Assembly: GCA_015680685.1 (NCBI GenBank)
Contig: MNCI01022333.1
Coordinates: 101,249 to 165,248 of the forward strand
DNA length: 64,000 nucleotides
From: Gnetum montanum
Taxonomy: Eukaryota; Streptophyta; Gnetopsida; Gnetales; Gnetaceae
Direction of reading: 5' to 3'
In this document: positions 11,265 through 22,400 of the stretch, in pieces
How positions within the stretch are numbered: position 1 is the first letter of the stretch
Layout of the letters: each line of letters begins with the position of its first letter
Made by a program: the position numbers and the translations under genes
Notes under the pieces: model-generated
Databases searched by the model: none
Told to the model about the DNA's origin: nothing
The model's input: the letters and a program-made list of their open reading frames with translations, nothing else

Positions 11265-13148
11265 TGTAGTGACCGAAAACGTAAGCGGCTGAAAAACACC
11301 GAGAGGTCGTTAGTCGGACAGTCTTAACCCTGGATCCACGCGAGGGTTGTGCTGGATAAACGGAAATGGGGTGCCTTGAATGGTTTGGTCAATCAGACAA
11401 GGCCCTAATCAATGTTACTATAACGTTTTGCAAATGTGTGATTTGAAAACAATGTTTATTGGTGTAAAAATAATGATTATTATATGCAAGGAAGCAAAAA
11501 CATTGTAAGACGCGATGATAAGCAGAAGAATAAAGTAAACTGGAGTTAGGAAATGCACCGCTTCAAGATTACGGCTTTACTTTGCCAAGGTGGATACAAT
11601 TGATTGCGCGACGCATGGGCGCACAGAGATCCTAAAAGTAACCAGAGACGTTCAAAGCAAGCCAATTGTACCCTTGAATGCGGATCCAAGAGCTAACAAT
11701 GCAAAATGCTACAAAGGCATCAGGAAAGAGCTAACGGAATGCCAAATGGGAATGCCTGCTATTTGGCTTTGCCAACTTAGGAATGTTTACAATACTCAAG
11801 ATTGCTAATTTGATCTTTGCCAAGCCAAATGTTTGCTAAACTTGCCAATCGTTCAAAAATGCCCTTTAAATTGCCGATTTGCCAACCAATGCTAAAAATG
11901 CTCATAAATGGTCAAAATGTCAACCTTTAAGTTTTCCAACCCTTTGAGAGTTGCTTGTTGAGGTATTTATAGGGCTAGGAGCATGTGAAAGATGTGAGTT
12001 GGATGCCATGTATCCTTGGCTCGCAAGGTGTTAATGTGTCCATGTCACATGGTCATGCAAAGTTGATTGATTGACAAGCCTACCATGCTGCAATCATGCT
12101 GTCGAAACTGGAGATGTTTGCCAACGATGCTAACAAAGAGTGAAGCGAGATAATGTAGTGTTGTTGCTTTCTACACTATGCTGTGGAACGTAGCATGTTT
12201 GCGTAGCGTAGCCACTTGCTACGCTGTGTAGCATAACATGCTGGCATAACATAGCTACTTGCTACGCTATGTAGCATAGCATAGCATAGCCACCTGTTCG
12301 AAGAAGAAATTTGCTTCAGAGTTGATTGCGTGTGGTGGAAGTCTTTGAAGTATATAGGCTAACTTTGCATGTTTGCTACAGTATGCTATGCTATGTAGCG
12401 TAGCACAGTGTAGCAACTGGCCTTAACTGCAATTTGCAACCTTTGCTCTCTGATCATCACGTTGACAATCTGCAACATTTATCGTCTGCGAGGTGAAGCT
12501 TTTGAACTTGTTGATTCTACATTTTGGAGATGTCTTTTACTGTTCTTGCATCATCGCTATGTTGTGCTACGCTGCATAGCATAGCAAGCATCATAACCTA
12601 CTTTTTGCTTGATATGCTACTTTTCTAATGAGAGGATCTTTACTGAAGGGCTTGAAGTTGAATGAAACAATTGTTTTTAAAGACTAGAGGTACTAACTGA
12701 GTGCAATTGAGATCACTAAGTAAGCTGAGCTCTCTTAGATTGCTCTTGCTATGCTGTGCTACACTGCATAGCATAGTATAGCGTAGCAATCTATCTTGCA
12801 ATAGTTCATAGTTGATTGCCTGAACAACTATCTCCTGAGGCCTGCTACGCTACATAGCGTAGTGTAGCATAGCAAACTTCCTGGCTAGAAAAGTTGTCAA
12901 ACTATTTTGCACATCCTAAGCACCGTTGACAACTCCACACCTCGCTTCTGAATAGGTAATTAGCTGGATGAGCTACCTAGGTGGGCAGGCTAGAGAGTCC
13001 ATTGAGCCTATCAACACTGGGTGTAGAAAACTTGCCAAACTAGACAGTCTAAACTCAGAGCATCCATTTCTTGTCTAAGTGTCATGACACTGCTTGAATT
13101 TTAAAGACTTGATGAAGCAAGAATGACTTGAAAATTTAGGGTGTTTCA
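11265..13148 (-). repeat. E1 3' LTR
   Basis: On the plus strand it starts TGTAGTGACC and ends GGGTGTTTCA, so the sense strand starts TGAAACACCC. A TATA box (TATAAATA) reads leftward at 11971-11964, leaving a U3 of about 1.18 kb. U3 is crowded with palindromic words built from CTACGCTA, TGCTATGCTA and TACGTAGC (about 12150-12870). The plus-strand frame at 11590-11808 is conserved in the other LTR only because the LTRs are copies. Confidence 0.93.
11964..11971 (-). promoter_or_regulatory. E1 LTR TATA box
   Basis: TATAAATA on the minus strand. The same box occurs at 30991-30984 in the other LTR. Its direction fixes the transcription direction of E1 as leftward. Confidence 0.75.
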
Positions 13149-13163
13149 TTGGCCCCTCTTTGT
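13149..13163 (-). other. E1 polypurine tract
   Basis: Read on the minus strand it is ACAAAGAGGGGCCAA, directly followed by the LTR start TGAAACACCC. A purine run ending at the 3' LTR is the expected plus-strand priming site. The E2 counterpart is ACAAATAGGAGCCAT. Confidence 0.7.
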
Positions 13164-14536
13164 CGATGTTTGGAGGATGGACCTAAGGGATGCTGACAAA
13201 GAATACAAAACACCACAAAAGATAGAATACTAACCTTGCTCCTCAGTGATCGCCAAGAGATCACTTAGCTGTGCTTGAGAGTGTTGCATTAGTTATGCAG
13301 GGGAAAAGAGAAGGGTTAAGCAGGGAGGGAGGAGGTTCAGGAAAAGGTAAAGGTGAAACTTAGCAGAATCCCTCATTGAAATGCTTGTGTGGGAGTTGTT
13401 TGCATGGTCACTTTTTCTTTCACTAACCTTTGACCTCTCGTTGAAATGCTCAAAGGGGGTGATTGCGAAATAGCTTCTGTGCCATTTTTTTAGGCACATT
13501 TTTTTTGCGCATGAGCTTTTGTTGTTTTATTATTTTGCCTTTGCTGTTTTGCTGTTTACATTTGCAAAAAACCTTGTTGTTGTAGGATAGGTGTTTCTTT
13601 CCCAGGATGAGTTGTGTTACATCCACATGGGGCTTAACCTGCCTACAGATGTTTCCCATGCGGCAAGCTATGATATGTGCATCATGGACTTTGTGGTTGA
13701 GCATATGGGAGGGCTTGACAAGTGTCAAAAAAATTTGGTAAAAGAGGGGGGAGAGTGAATCGTGAGTGTAAGGGATGAGATAAGGTATGCAAAGGGGAAG
13801 GATAGGATGTGCACTCAAAAGTAATTAAGCTAGTCAAGGCAACCACCTTGTAACACTGTAGCATTTTTTGCCGTTGTAAGATGCACCTTCGACTGACGCC
13901 CCATTGGTATGCACCCTGCAAACACAATAGAGACCAAACCAGGAGAAACAACCATGATGCAAATCGAAGGTAAGGATCTTGCTGTGGATGCTGTTGGGGA
14001 AACTGATGTCATTTCTGAGTCATGCAGCGTCCAAACCAGGAAGGCCAAGAGTAGCCTTAGCAGCATCAGCGTGAAGGAGCTGTCATCAAAAAGGCTGGGA
14101 GTTGCTATGAGTGCAAATGCTCAAGAATCCCTACCGAAGACACGCAGTCTCAGTTCAATTGTGAGATTGGCTACCCAACAACTAAACATATTTTAAGCTT
14201 GGATGCTGGTAGGGGCTGGAGGTTAACAATATCGTGGCTAGGCCACAATACTGCTGGAACTCTAGCAGCAGATGCTGATTAGGGAGGCTATTGCCAGGGC
14301 ACTGAGCCATCACGGTAGTAGGTCCAGAGGGTCAGCATGATGTCACATGACATCTCTAGAGGATTAGCAAGATGCCAAGAGTAGCGACGTTGCATATGTT
14401 CCTGATGGTGTTATCGTGGCATCGTGAACTGCATTTGGGAACTACAACTTCCCACCCCGTGTCAACACTGTGCATGCTCGCTTGTTGTATATCATCGTAG
14501 ATGCATGCTTCCTGGTAGACTATGTTGTGCTAGTTT
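13164..14536. other. E1 region between polypurine tract and minisatellite
   Basis: No retroelement domain. A plus-strand open frame at 13909-14196 (95 residues, hydrophilic, Ser/Lys/Glu-rich) lies in the same relative place as plus-strand open frames in E2 (about 37290-37790). No convincing residue-level similarity was found between them. This could be untranslated sequence or a remnant of a second antisense gene. Confidence 0.4.
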
Positions 14537-15125
14537 AAGGTCACAGCAAACCATTGTGCTAATTTAGGATTTTAACAGACCATATGTGCCAGTTTATTGT
14601 TGTAGCGGATGGGGGATGAGCTAGTTTAAGGTCCTAGTAGACCATTTGTACCAGTTTAACATCATAGCGGACTCTCTGTGCCAGTTTTACGTCGTAGTGG
14701 ACATTTGTTTGCCAGTTTTACATTGTAGCAGATGAACTTTGCTAGTTTTACGTCATAGCAGATGAGATTACCTTCGTCATTTTTATGTCGTAGTGGACAT
14801 TTGCCACCTTTGCCAGTTTTACATCATAGCGGATGTTTGTTTGGCAATTTTACATCGTAGCGGATGAGCTTTGCCAATTTTATATCATAGTGAATGAGAT
14901 TACCTTTGCTAGTTTGATGTCATAGTAGATGTTTGCCACCTTTGCTAGTTTTACGTTGTAGCGGACGTTTGTTTGCTAGTTTTACGTCGTAGCAGACGAG
15001 CCTTGCCAGGTTTACGTCATAGCGGATGAGCTTACCTTCGCCAGTTTTACGTCGTAGCAAACATTTGTTTGCTAGTTTTATGTCATAGCAGATGAGCTTT
15101 GCCAATTTTACATTATAATAGATGA
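14537..15125. repeat. E1 hairpin minisatellite downstream of integrase
   Basis: About 18 imperfect units of roughly 28-35 bases share the core CAGTTTTACGTCGTAGCGGA, followed by C or T and a variable spacer (GTTTGTTTGC, GAGCTTTGC, GAGATTACC). Each core holds a small dyad such as ACATC-ATAGCG-GATGT or CGTC-GTAGCA-GACG. The arms often change together. The array ends just beyond the integrase stop codon, and an equivalent array lies in the same place in E2 (37797-38295). Confidence 0.85.
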
Positions 15126-15143
15126 GATTACCGTGTTCATGCT

Positions 15144-16560
15144 TTAGATGTAGTACAGCTTGAGATATGAATGATTCACCAGATTTGCGAACTCGTTGCC
15201 ATCCATGTCTGCCAGCTTGAAGGCCCTGTTCCCAAAGGCTTTTATGACCATGTATGGACCTTCCCAGTTTGCTGAGAATTTGTTCATATGCTCATGGACA
15301 ACCTTGAGAATGAGGTCTCCCTTCTGTATTGGCCGTTGATGTGGATTTGCATGATGTTTTTGCCACTGCTTGTTTTGGTAATGCTCTATGCGACTTAGTG
15401 TTTGTGAACGCTTCTCCTCTATTGAGTCGAGGTTGATGATCTTCGACTCAGTGTTCTAGGCATCACTTATGACATCTGATAGGATCATCCAGAGTGATAA
15501 CACCTGCAATTCAAGAGGTAACATTGCTTCAGATCCATACACAAGATTATAAGGTGTCTTACCTATCGTAGTCCTGCATGTAATCCTGTAAGCCCACAGC
15601 ACATAGAGGATTTGCTCATGCGATCACCTCTTGCTATTGTTAAGCATTCTTTTCAACAAGTTGATGATGGACTTATTTGTAGCCTTTGCCTATCCATTTG
15701 CCTATGGGTAATATGGTGAGGAGAACAATTTCTTGATGCCAAGATTACTGTAGAAGGTTCGGGTTTTGGCACTACTGAACTATGGCCTATTGTTAATCAT
15801 AATAGTCATAGGAAGCCCAAACCTTATCATGATGTTGTCTAAGATAAAGTGGCAAACCTACTATGATGTGGTCTTCCTCAGGGGAATAGCCTCAACCAAC
15901 TCAGTAAAATACTCAATGGCGGTGATGATGAAGCTATGCCTTGCGGAAGACTTAGGCATGATAGGTCTTATGAGGTCTAGTCCCCATCGTTGGAAAGACC
16001 ATGTGATCTGCATTGGATGTAGCTCTGTAGGTGAAACGTGTATGAGATTTGCATATCTTTGGCACGTGTCACACATCTTGACCTTGGCCAAGAAATCATT
16101 CTCCATGTGAGGCCAATAGTACCCTAAGCATATGATTTTTGCAGCCATAGCCCTAGGTGCTATGTATCCACCACATAGTCCCTCATGTACCTCATTAACA
16201 ACCTTCTGTGCTTGCTCCTCATTTATGCATGCCAGCAGTATCCCGTCATAGGAGTGCTTGCACAGGGCATTGTCTCCCATGAGCACGTATTGCCGAGCAT
16301 GCTTATGGATAACATCTCTCTACATAGATGTCAATCCTCTTGGGAGCTCATCGTGTTGTAGGTAGGCTTTAATGTTGGCATACCACTCCTGGGTATCTGT
16401 AGCACTAATAGAGGCTACGTGTACTGCTTGAATGATAGGCTCCACACACTCGGTAATCAAGTTTGGAAAATTCACAAATAGATGTGATGGGGCATTTAAT
16501 GCTAGGGTAGCTAAGGTATCTGCTATGGTGTTTTCATTGGATGGCACATGTTGCACATCC
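15144..16560 (-). pseudogene. E1 integrase
   Basis: The minus-strand frames give, in order, a zinc-binding segment (HEGLCGGYIAPRAMAAKI, later CDTCQRYANLIH), the start of the catalytic core with the first Asp (RWGLDLIRPI) and ITAIEYFTELVEAIPLRKTT. After frameshifts comes the C-terminal part (KFSANWEGPYMVIKAFGNRA and FKLADMDGNE) with the GPY/F motif, ending YLKLYYI and a TAA at 15146-15144. Integrase inserts the retrotransposon cDNA into chromosomal DNA. In the zinc segment the second His appears as Tyr (GGY for the usual GGH). The remaining catalytic Asp and Glu fall in a decayed part. Many stops make it inactive. Confidence 0.85.
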
Positions 16561-17300
16561 GTAATTACAAACTATTTAAGTAGGAATTTTGCTAAGTCAT
16601 AGTAGGGTTGTAGATGTACAGCTTTGTAGGCATAGACCTTGGTGATTTGATTCACAACAAGTTGTGAATCTCTGCAAATTGCCAGGTGTTGTATGCGTAA
16701 TGCTTGGGCAACTAGGAGAACCTTGGGTAACCCCTCATACTCTGCCACGTTATTCATACAAGGGAACGTAAAATAATAAGCTAAAGAATGCATTTCCCTA
16801 GAGGGGAAGGAAATGATAACAGTTGCACTACCTCCTCACATGGTCGAGGCATCATCGAAGTGTAAAGTAGCTTCAAGCTGCGACGGGATGACGTTGATAG
16901 TGCTAACATGCTTATCTGGGAATTCAGGATCTATGATCGCTTGATCATCGATAGGTGAAGTCATAAGTTGTGTCGCTATAGCTTGACCATTCGTTGATGA
17001 TTGGCTCACATAATGCAAATTAAATTCCATTGTTATTGCTTTCCATTGGGTTATCCTACTGCTTTCATACAAGTTGTTTGTGATAGCTTGGAGTATGTTG
17101 CTTTTGTAAATAATGTTAATCTTGTTATGAAATAGGTAGTGTCTCCACTTATTCAATGCAAACACTAAGACAAGGTAGTTTCTCTCCACCTCATTATATT
17201 TTGCCTCATATGCTATCAGTGCATGACTCAGGTAGTACACTGGTATCTCAGAACTATCATTTTGTTTTTGACATAACAGTGCCATGATAGATGTGTCTGA
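16561..17300 (-). pseudogene. E1 RNase H and archaeal-like RNase H
   Basis: The first part (17285-16836) is the RNase H joined to RT, with SEIPVYYLSHAL, YNEVERNYLVLVFALNKW and RHYLFHNKINIIYKSN. A second RNase H follows with LHFDDAS (usual pattern FDGA/S), NNVAEYEGLPKVLL and ICRDSQLVVNQI. Presence of two RNase H domains in a row is the hallmark of the Tat lineage. The enzyme would have removed RNA from the RNA/DNA hybrid during reverse transcription. The active-site Gly is changed to Asp in this copy, and stops separate the domains. Confidence 0.85.
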
Positions 17301-18619
17301 GGTGGCAAGGTAGATGAAGAAAGGCTTATCCCTCTATGGTGGGTAAATAGTTGAGAGGTGCAAAAGATCCTTTTTTAGATCATCAAAGGCTTGTTGGCAT
17401 TGAGTTATCCATTCAAAGTTAGCCCCTTTCTTCAATAGATGTTGCATGTGGTGTAACTTGTTGGTCAACTTTGCTATAAACCTTTTGATGAACTGAATTC
17501 TACCTTGTAACCCACATAGCTCTTTAAGATCTGTAGGAGGTTTCAGGTTGACGATGACCTTAATTTTGTCAGGGTCCACCCGTATCCTAACCTCTGATAT
17601 TACAAACCCTAACATGCACCCGGTTCTCACCTTGAAGACACACTTTTTAGGATTGAGGTGTAAATCATGAATCTGGCAACACTTGAGGACTACCCCTAGA
17701 TCGTGGGGATGATCAACATCCTCTTTAGATGTGACTGCTATATCATCTACGTAGTTGTTTGCATTTTTTAGGATGTAGTCATTAAAGATGTAGGTCTTGG
17801 CTCACTGGTAGGTCGCTCTAGTGTTTTTGATCCTGAAAGGCATCATAGTGTAACAAAAGGTACCCCATGGGGTCATGAAGGTTATTGTTAATTGATGCTT
17901 GGGGTTAATGCAAATTTGGTTGTAGCTGGAGAAACCATCCATGAAGGATAACAGAGCATGACCAGCCATAGTGTCAATGAGTTGATTAATACTTGGAAGT
18001 GAGAAATCGTCTTTGATCGTTGCCTTGTTCAGATCCTGGAAGTCTATACAGATTCATATTCCTCCCATTTTCTTAGAAACTACAATGATATTGGACACCC
18101 ATTTCGAGTAATCAACTACCAAACCAGCTTGGTATAGCTTGGTGATTTCATCCCGTATGACCAGTGCAATCTCTGGTTTAACCTTACGAGCCTTCTTCTT
18201 GACTACTTTTATGCATAGGTCTAAGATGATGTTGTGCTATATCAGCCTCAGATCTAAACCTGATATGTTGTTGTATGACCATGCAAAAACTTCAGTGTTG
18301 TCCTGCAACACTTTGGCTACATCTTTATGCATTTGCGAATACAAGAGGGAACTAAGTTTCAATGTTTTTACCTTCCCCTTGGATGTGGTCATAGATGTTT
18401 CGATGAGTGGGTCCTTAGTTACATCCCCAAACTCTAAATTTAGGGTTTAGTCCAGATGCTCAGGCCAGTCTGGGGGTGTTCCTAAGAATGCTATGGTGTT
18501 AACTGTGTATGATTCCCAGTCTATTAGTTCTGGGTTCAGTTGTCTTGCGAGTTTGCCATGTGGACCTGCTAAAGCTAACAGTGAAGAGAGATCACGATGG
18601 AGTTCCATTCTCGCTCAAC
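17301..18619 (-). pseudogene. E1 reverse transcriptase
   Basis: Sense-strand order: an N-terminal leader that starts after a splice acceptor-like AG (18621-18620) and contains MELHRDLSSLLALAGPHGKL, then SGLDLRLI, the RT fingers/palm, and the catalytic YVDDIAVTS motif around 17760-17730. The thumb and connection follow (FVISEVRIRVDPDKIKVIV, LKELCGLQGRIQFIKRFI). Several frameshifts and stops interrupt it. RT copies the element RNA into DNA in the cytoplasmic particle. The leader and its Met align with the E2 leader (MDATVSAPLTLTDPYG), so translation may restart here if the preceding interval is not spliced. Confidence 0.88.
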
Positions 18620-18789
18620 CTACCAAAATGAGATGAAATTTTGATTAAGAGGTACCTTTCTGTAACAATTATGCATGGTGAAAACTTGCAAAATAGCAAC
18701 TAAATGCATCATTGCAGACTGCTTGGACAGAAAAATGCAAAATTGATAATATAAAGAATGGAATGTTGCTAATGTAAAAATGCAAAATT

Positions 18790-19080
18790 GTTGATGTAAT
18801 GGTGCAAAGCTGCTAGTTTAATGTCATTGCGGACTGCGAACTGGTTAGAGTACTAGTTTAAGGTCATTTCGGACCACCTAGATGTAGACATGTAGAACTG
18901 CTAATATAAAGAACGAAAAACTACTAATGTTAAAATGCAAAATTGCTAGTTTAACGTCATTACAAACTGCCAATGTGTAGAAGGTCAAGATAGCTAGTTT
19001 AAGATCTTTGCGGACCATTAACTAGATTGAAACTATGTGTTAGGGTTGCTAGTTTAAGGTCTTTTCGGATCATGGAAAAT
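18790..19080. repeat. Hairpin repeats upstream of the E1 antisense gene
   Basis: At least five copies of a TAGTTTAAGGTCATTTCGGA-type word are scattered here. The dyad is GGTC, six-base loop, GACC, or GTC...GAC in the mutated ones. E2 has one copy at 41937-41962. They lie immediately 5' of the antisense promoter. Confidence 0.75.
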
Positions 19081-19261
19081 GCAAGATATTTTTTTCTTAA
19101 AGGTAAATAGTTAGTTTGAAGCGTGTCAAAGCTCTTCGCCCAGGCCCATTGGTGTGAATGCAAACAGTGCTATGATGTCGTGGCGAGCATGCTACGCTGC
19201 ACGAAATACTCTGCATTAAACTGAGAGAGAGAATGACAAGTTTCCTTTTCACCATTGTGGC

Positions 19262-19269
19262 TATAAATA
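19262..19269 (+). promoter_or_regulatory. TATA box of the E1 antisense gene
   Basis: TATAAATA on the plus strand, 135 bases before the ATG at 19405. E2 has the same octamer at 42056-42063, 146 bases before its ATG. Preservation of sequence, strand and spacing in two diverged elements supports a true promoter. Confidence 0.7.
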
Positions 19270-19404
19270 GGGATTAACCCTTGGTAAACTCATCATTTTT
19301 ACCGTAATAGCGTAGAGACCACATTTGGAGCATAGAGCGATTTTCGCCAACAGAGAGTAGGGAAATTTAATGTAGCAACGAAGAGAGAATCGACAAGTGA
19401 AACA

Positions 19405-22400
19405 ATGGATCCCAAGAAAGAGCACAAACACCTAGCACTTTCCAAGGTTGAAGAAGTAAAGGAAACCCTAGGGCGTGTGATGTAGGCGCACATCGCGGTG
19501 CATGAGGAGACGGCGTTGACTCGGTAGGCCACTGTGCTTCCTCTATTTTTTTGTCTCTGTTATTCATTTTTGTTTTTCTTGTTTTGCTCCTAGGATTTAG
19601 TTTAGCTATTCGTGTATTATTTGTCATCATGTTGTCATTGTTTTATCCCTTACACTGTCGCTGCTGCCATTTCAGCCACGACAGATGTACATACGTTATG
19701 CTAAGGTTGCATGCAAGATCGTGTGGACCGCCATCATTGCGGCTGTCATTACTGTAGACGTTCGGATGATTTGAGGCGTTGGCATGTAGATAACATAGCG
19801 TAGGACCCTTGGGAGGGTTTGGCCATGTGTGATGTGATAGTGTAATACATGTTCTGTCGTAGTGTAATGTTAATCGCTTTATTAGAGCTAATCACTTCAT
19901 TGCTACGCTAAGCTAATTTCGCTACGCTATTGCCTTCATGTTTTTCACTATGCTATATGCCTGAAGGGAATCATGCTATGCTATATGCTAAAATGCTGGC
20001 CTTGCTACGCTAGATGTAAATTCCACTCGGACATGATGCTAACATTTTCTATTGTGTTGTGTAGGATAACACTAAGGTCGATTTTGATTGTCCTCAAAAT
20101 CGTAAGGGTCCTGTGCTGCATCAGCGAACTAGTGGCCAATGTTCCTCCACTCCATACGCATGTGGGATGACAAGCGGTCTGGTTTTGAGAAGGAGCCCTG
20201 GAGTTTCTACAATTTCTTCTCCAACACTTCAACATGATCATTTGGTCACACCTAGTGGAGGAGGTAGCGGCCGCCATAACAAAAACCTTGTTGCCTAGGA
20301 AAAATAAGTGTATTTTGAGATTTTTGACAAACAGAGAAATCAACAGCAGGTAGGGGGAAGGATCTAGTCAATGTCCTAGAAATTTGAGGCATTTGACCTA
20401 GATCTGGGATATGCCCGAGTATAATTACTACAATCTCTACAATACCTTGTTTATCTCACGTCACATGGGAACATGCTTTCAAAACCCACTAGGAACTGTT
20501 TACTGTGCTGACGGGTGAGTTTTGTAGCTGCGTTCCACTATGTTATGCAATATTTGCTATGGTAGCCAAATGTTAATAGTGTATTTCTGTTACTAGGTTT
20601 TTATCAATAAGGAGGGGCTTCACGACAATACATATCCGTTGACGTTAGCATAGATGGCGTTGCTAAGTTTTCCTCTATTGAGAATATACACGTAGGTGTG
20701 ATAGGTCAATGTGGGGGTGAGTACAAAGCCTACCTAACTTGGTATCCTAGATTCTACAATAGATGCAAGAAGTCTAGTTGGTTGGATGAGGGATGGACAC
20801 CCTTTAAGCTAATCGTCATTGAAGATGTCTTGATTTGTCTTCCATCATTCCCATCACCATTCAAACTTGTTAAGCTAAATAATGAATTGCTACATGTCTG
20901 AGTGTCATTATGGCTAACTATGCTAATGGCTATAGGGGTGAAAAAGTCCTAGGAGGTGATGGTGATTACCTCTAGGAACCAAGAGGCTAATGTCTTCTTC
21001 AAGTATGGGGAAGTGGATGAGAGCCAACGCTGGATATGCAGCATGGCCTCAGAATCCCTGACCAGGCATCTTCAAGATGCTGGGCTCATGGATTTGTTCC
21101 TAGTCTCGAACCCAAGTGTCCTTGCCATTGAGATTCTCATCCTAGTGGACTCCTTCTCCGAAAAGGCAGACCGCATCTACACACGTGTACACGGTGTGCG
21201 GGTGGTCCTTGAGATTAATGACTAGCTATTTGCAGACCTTTTTGGTGTCCCTGTTGATGACATCCCTATAGGTTCAAGGACCAAGAGAGAGTTGAACTGT
21301 TAGAGGAAGGATATCAAGGAATGGCTAGGGGTTGCAAAGGAGCAAAAGGGGATCTCCATGGAGAAAGTCAAGCTGATCGCCGCCAGAGAGGTTTATCCCA
21401 TCTTCTGTGCTTGTGCTTTCCCCTAGCTACTTTCCCAAGGAAAGATCATGGAGATTGAACAAGCTTGGATAATGCAGGAGGTTATGGAAGAGGGCACCCT
21501 CTAGAACTAGGCTGGACATCTGTGTAAAGGCTTGCGGACTAAAGTGGTTACGCTTCATAAGAAGTAGGAGTCTTGGTTCAATGTACACTACACCTTCTTC
21601 ATAACCTATTTGCAGCATTTCACAGAGTTTTTGGTAGTCCATGAGAATGGAGTCTGGGTTATGTGGGATTGCAACCAAATATCCAAACCATGGATCTACC
21701 AAGTCTTCCGAAGCACCTGAGCCCAAGATCCCCTAGAAGCTATTGGGGAGTCGTTCTCTATGACGACTACGGATTGAGTGGCCCATAACTTTCGTGGCCA
21801 GGATAGCATGGAAGGGGCGCCCCCTACCGTTATTGGTAGCGTATCATAGGGGAAATGCCTCATTGTTGAGATAGTGACTACTAAGTTTTAGCGAAGGAGG
21901 CCTTCTTAGACTAAGGAGACCCTCTGTACAAAAGAAGAGGAAGGGTAGACACTACGGTTTAAGGTACACAGGATGCAACCTCCTATCGGTAAATGCTTAT
22001 GTTAATTTCTTTGCCTATTTTGTTAATGCCTGCTACATTATGCTACGCTAAATAATGTAACATAGCATAGCACCTACTTTACGCTAACTTGGTTTAAGCT
22101 AAATGCAAATATGTTGCTTTTTTTTGCTGCTAGAGGAAGAAGAAGAAGAAGATGATGATGAAGAAGAGGTGTCAGCTCCAAAGATGGGGGTGGCAAATAA
22201 AGACATGGGGGGCCTAATCATAGAGGAAAGGACCCTAGTCAGGAGGAAAGGAGATCCTATCACTAAGTAAGGGGCTCTTGTTATTAGGGAGAATCCTCCT
22301 ACTGATGAGGAGGACATTTTTGGAGGCACAAAAGAGTCTCCTATGGATGAAGAGGATGCTAGTGCCTTGAAAAGAAAGGCATCAACTAATAAAGAGGAAG

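Noticed and set aside
14537-15125. CRISPR-like regularly spaced repeats
   Set aside because: Units are degenerate and vary in spacing, there are no unique spacers, and the context is a plant retroelement.
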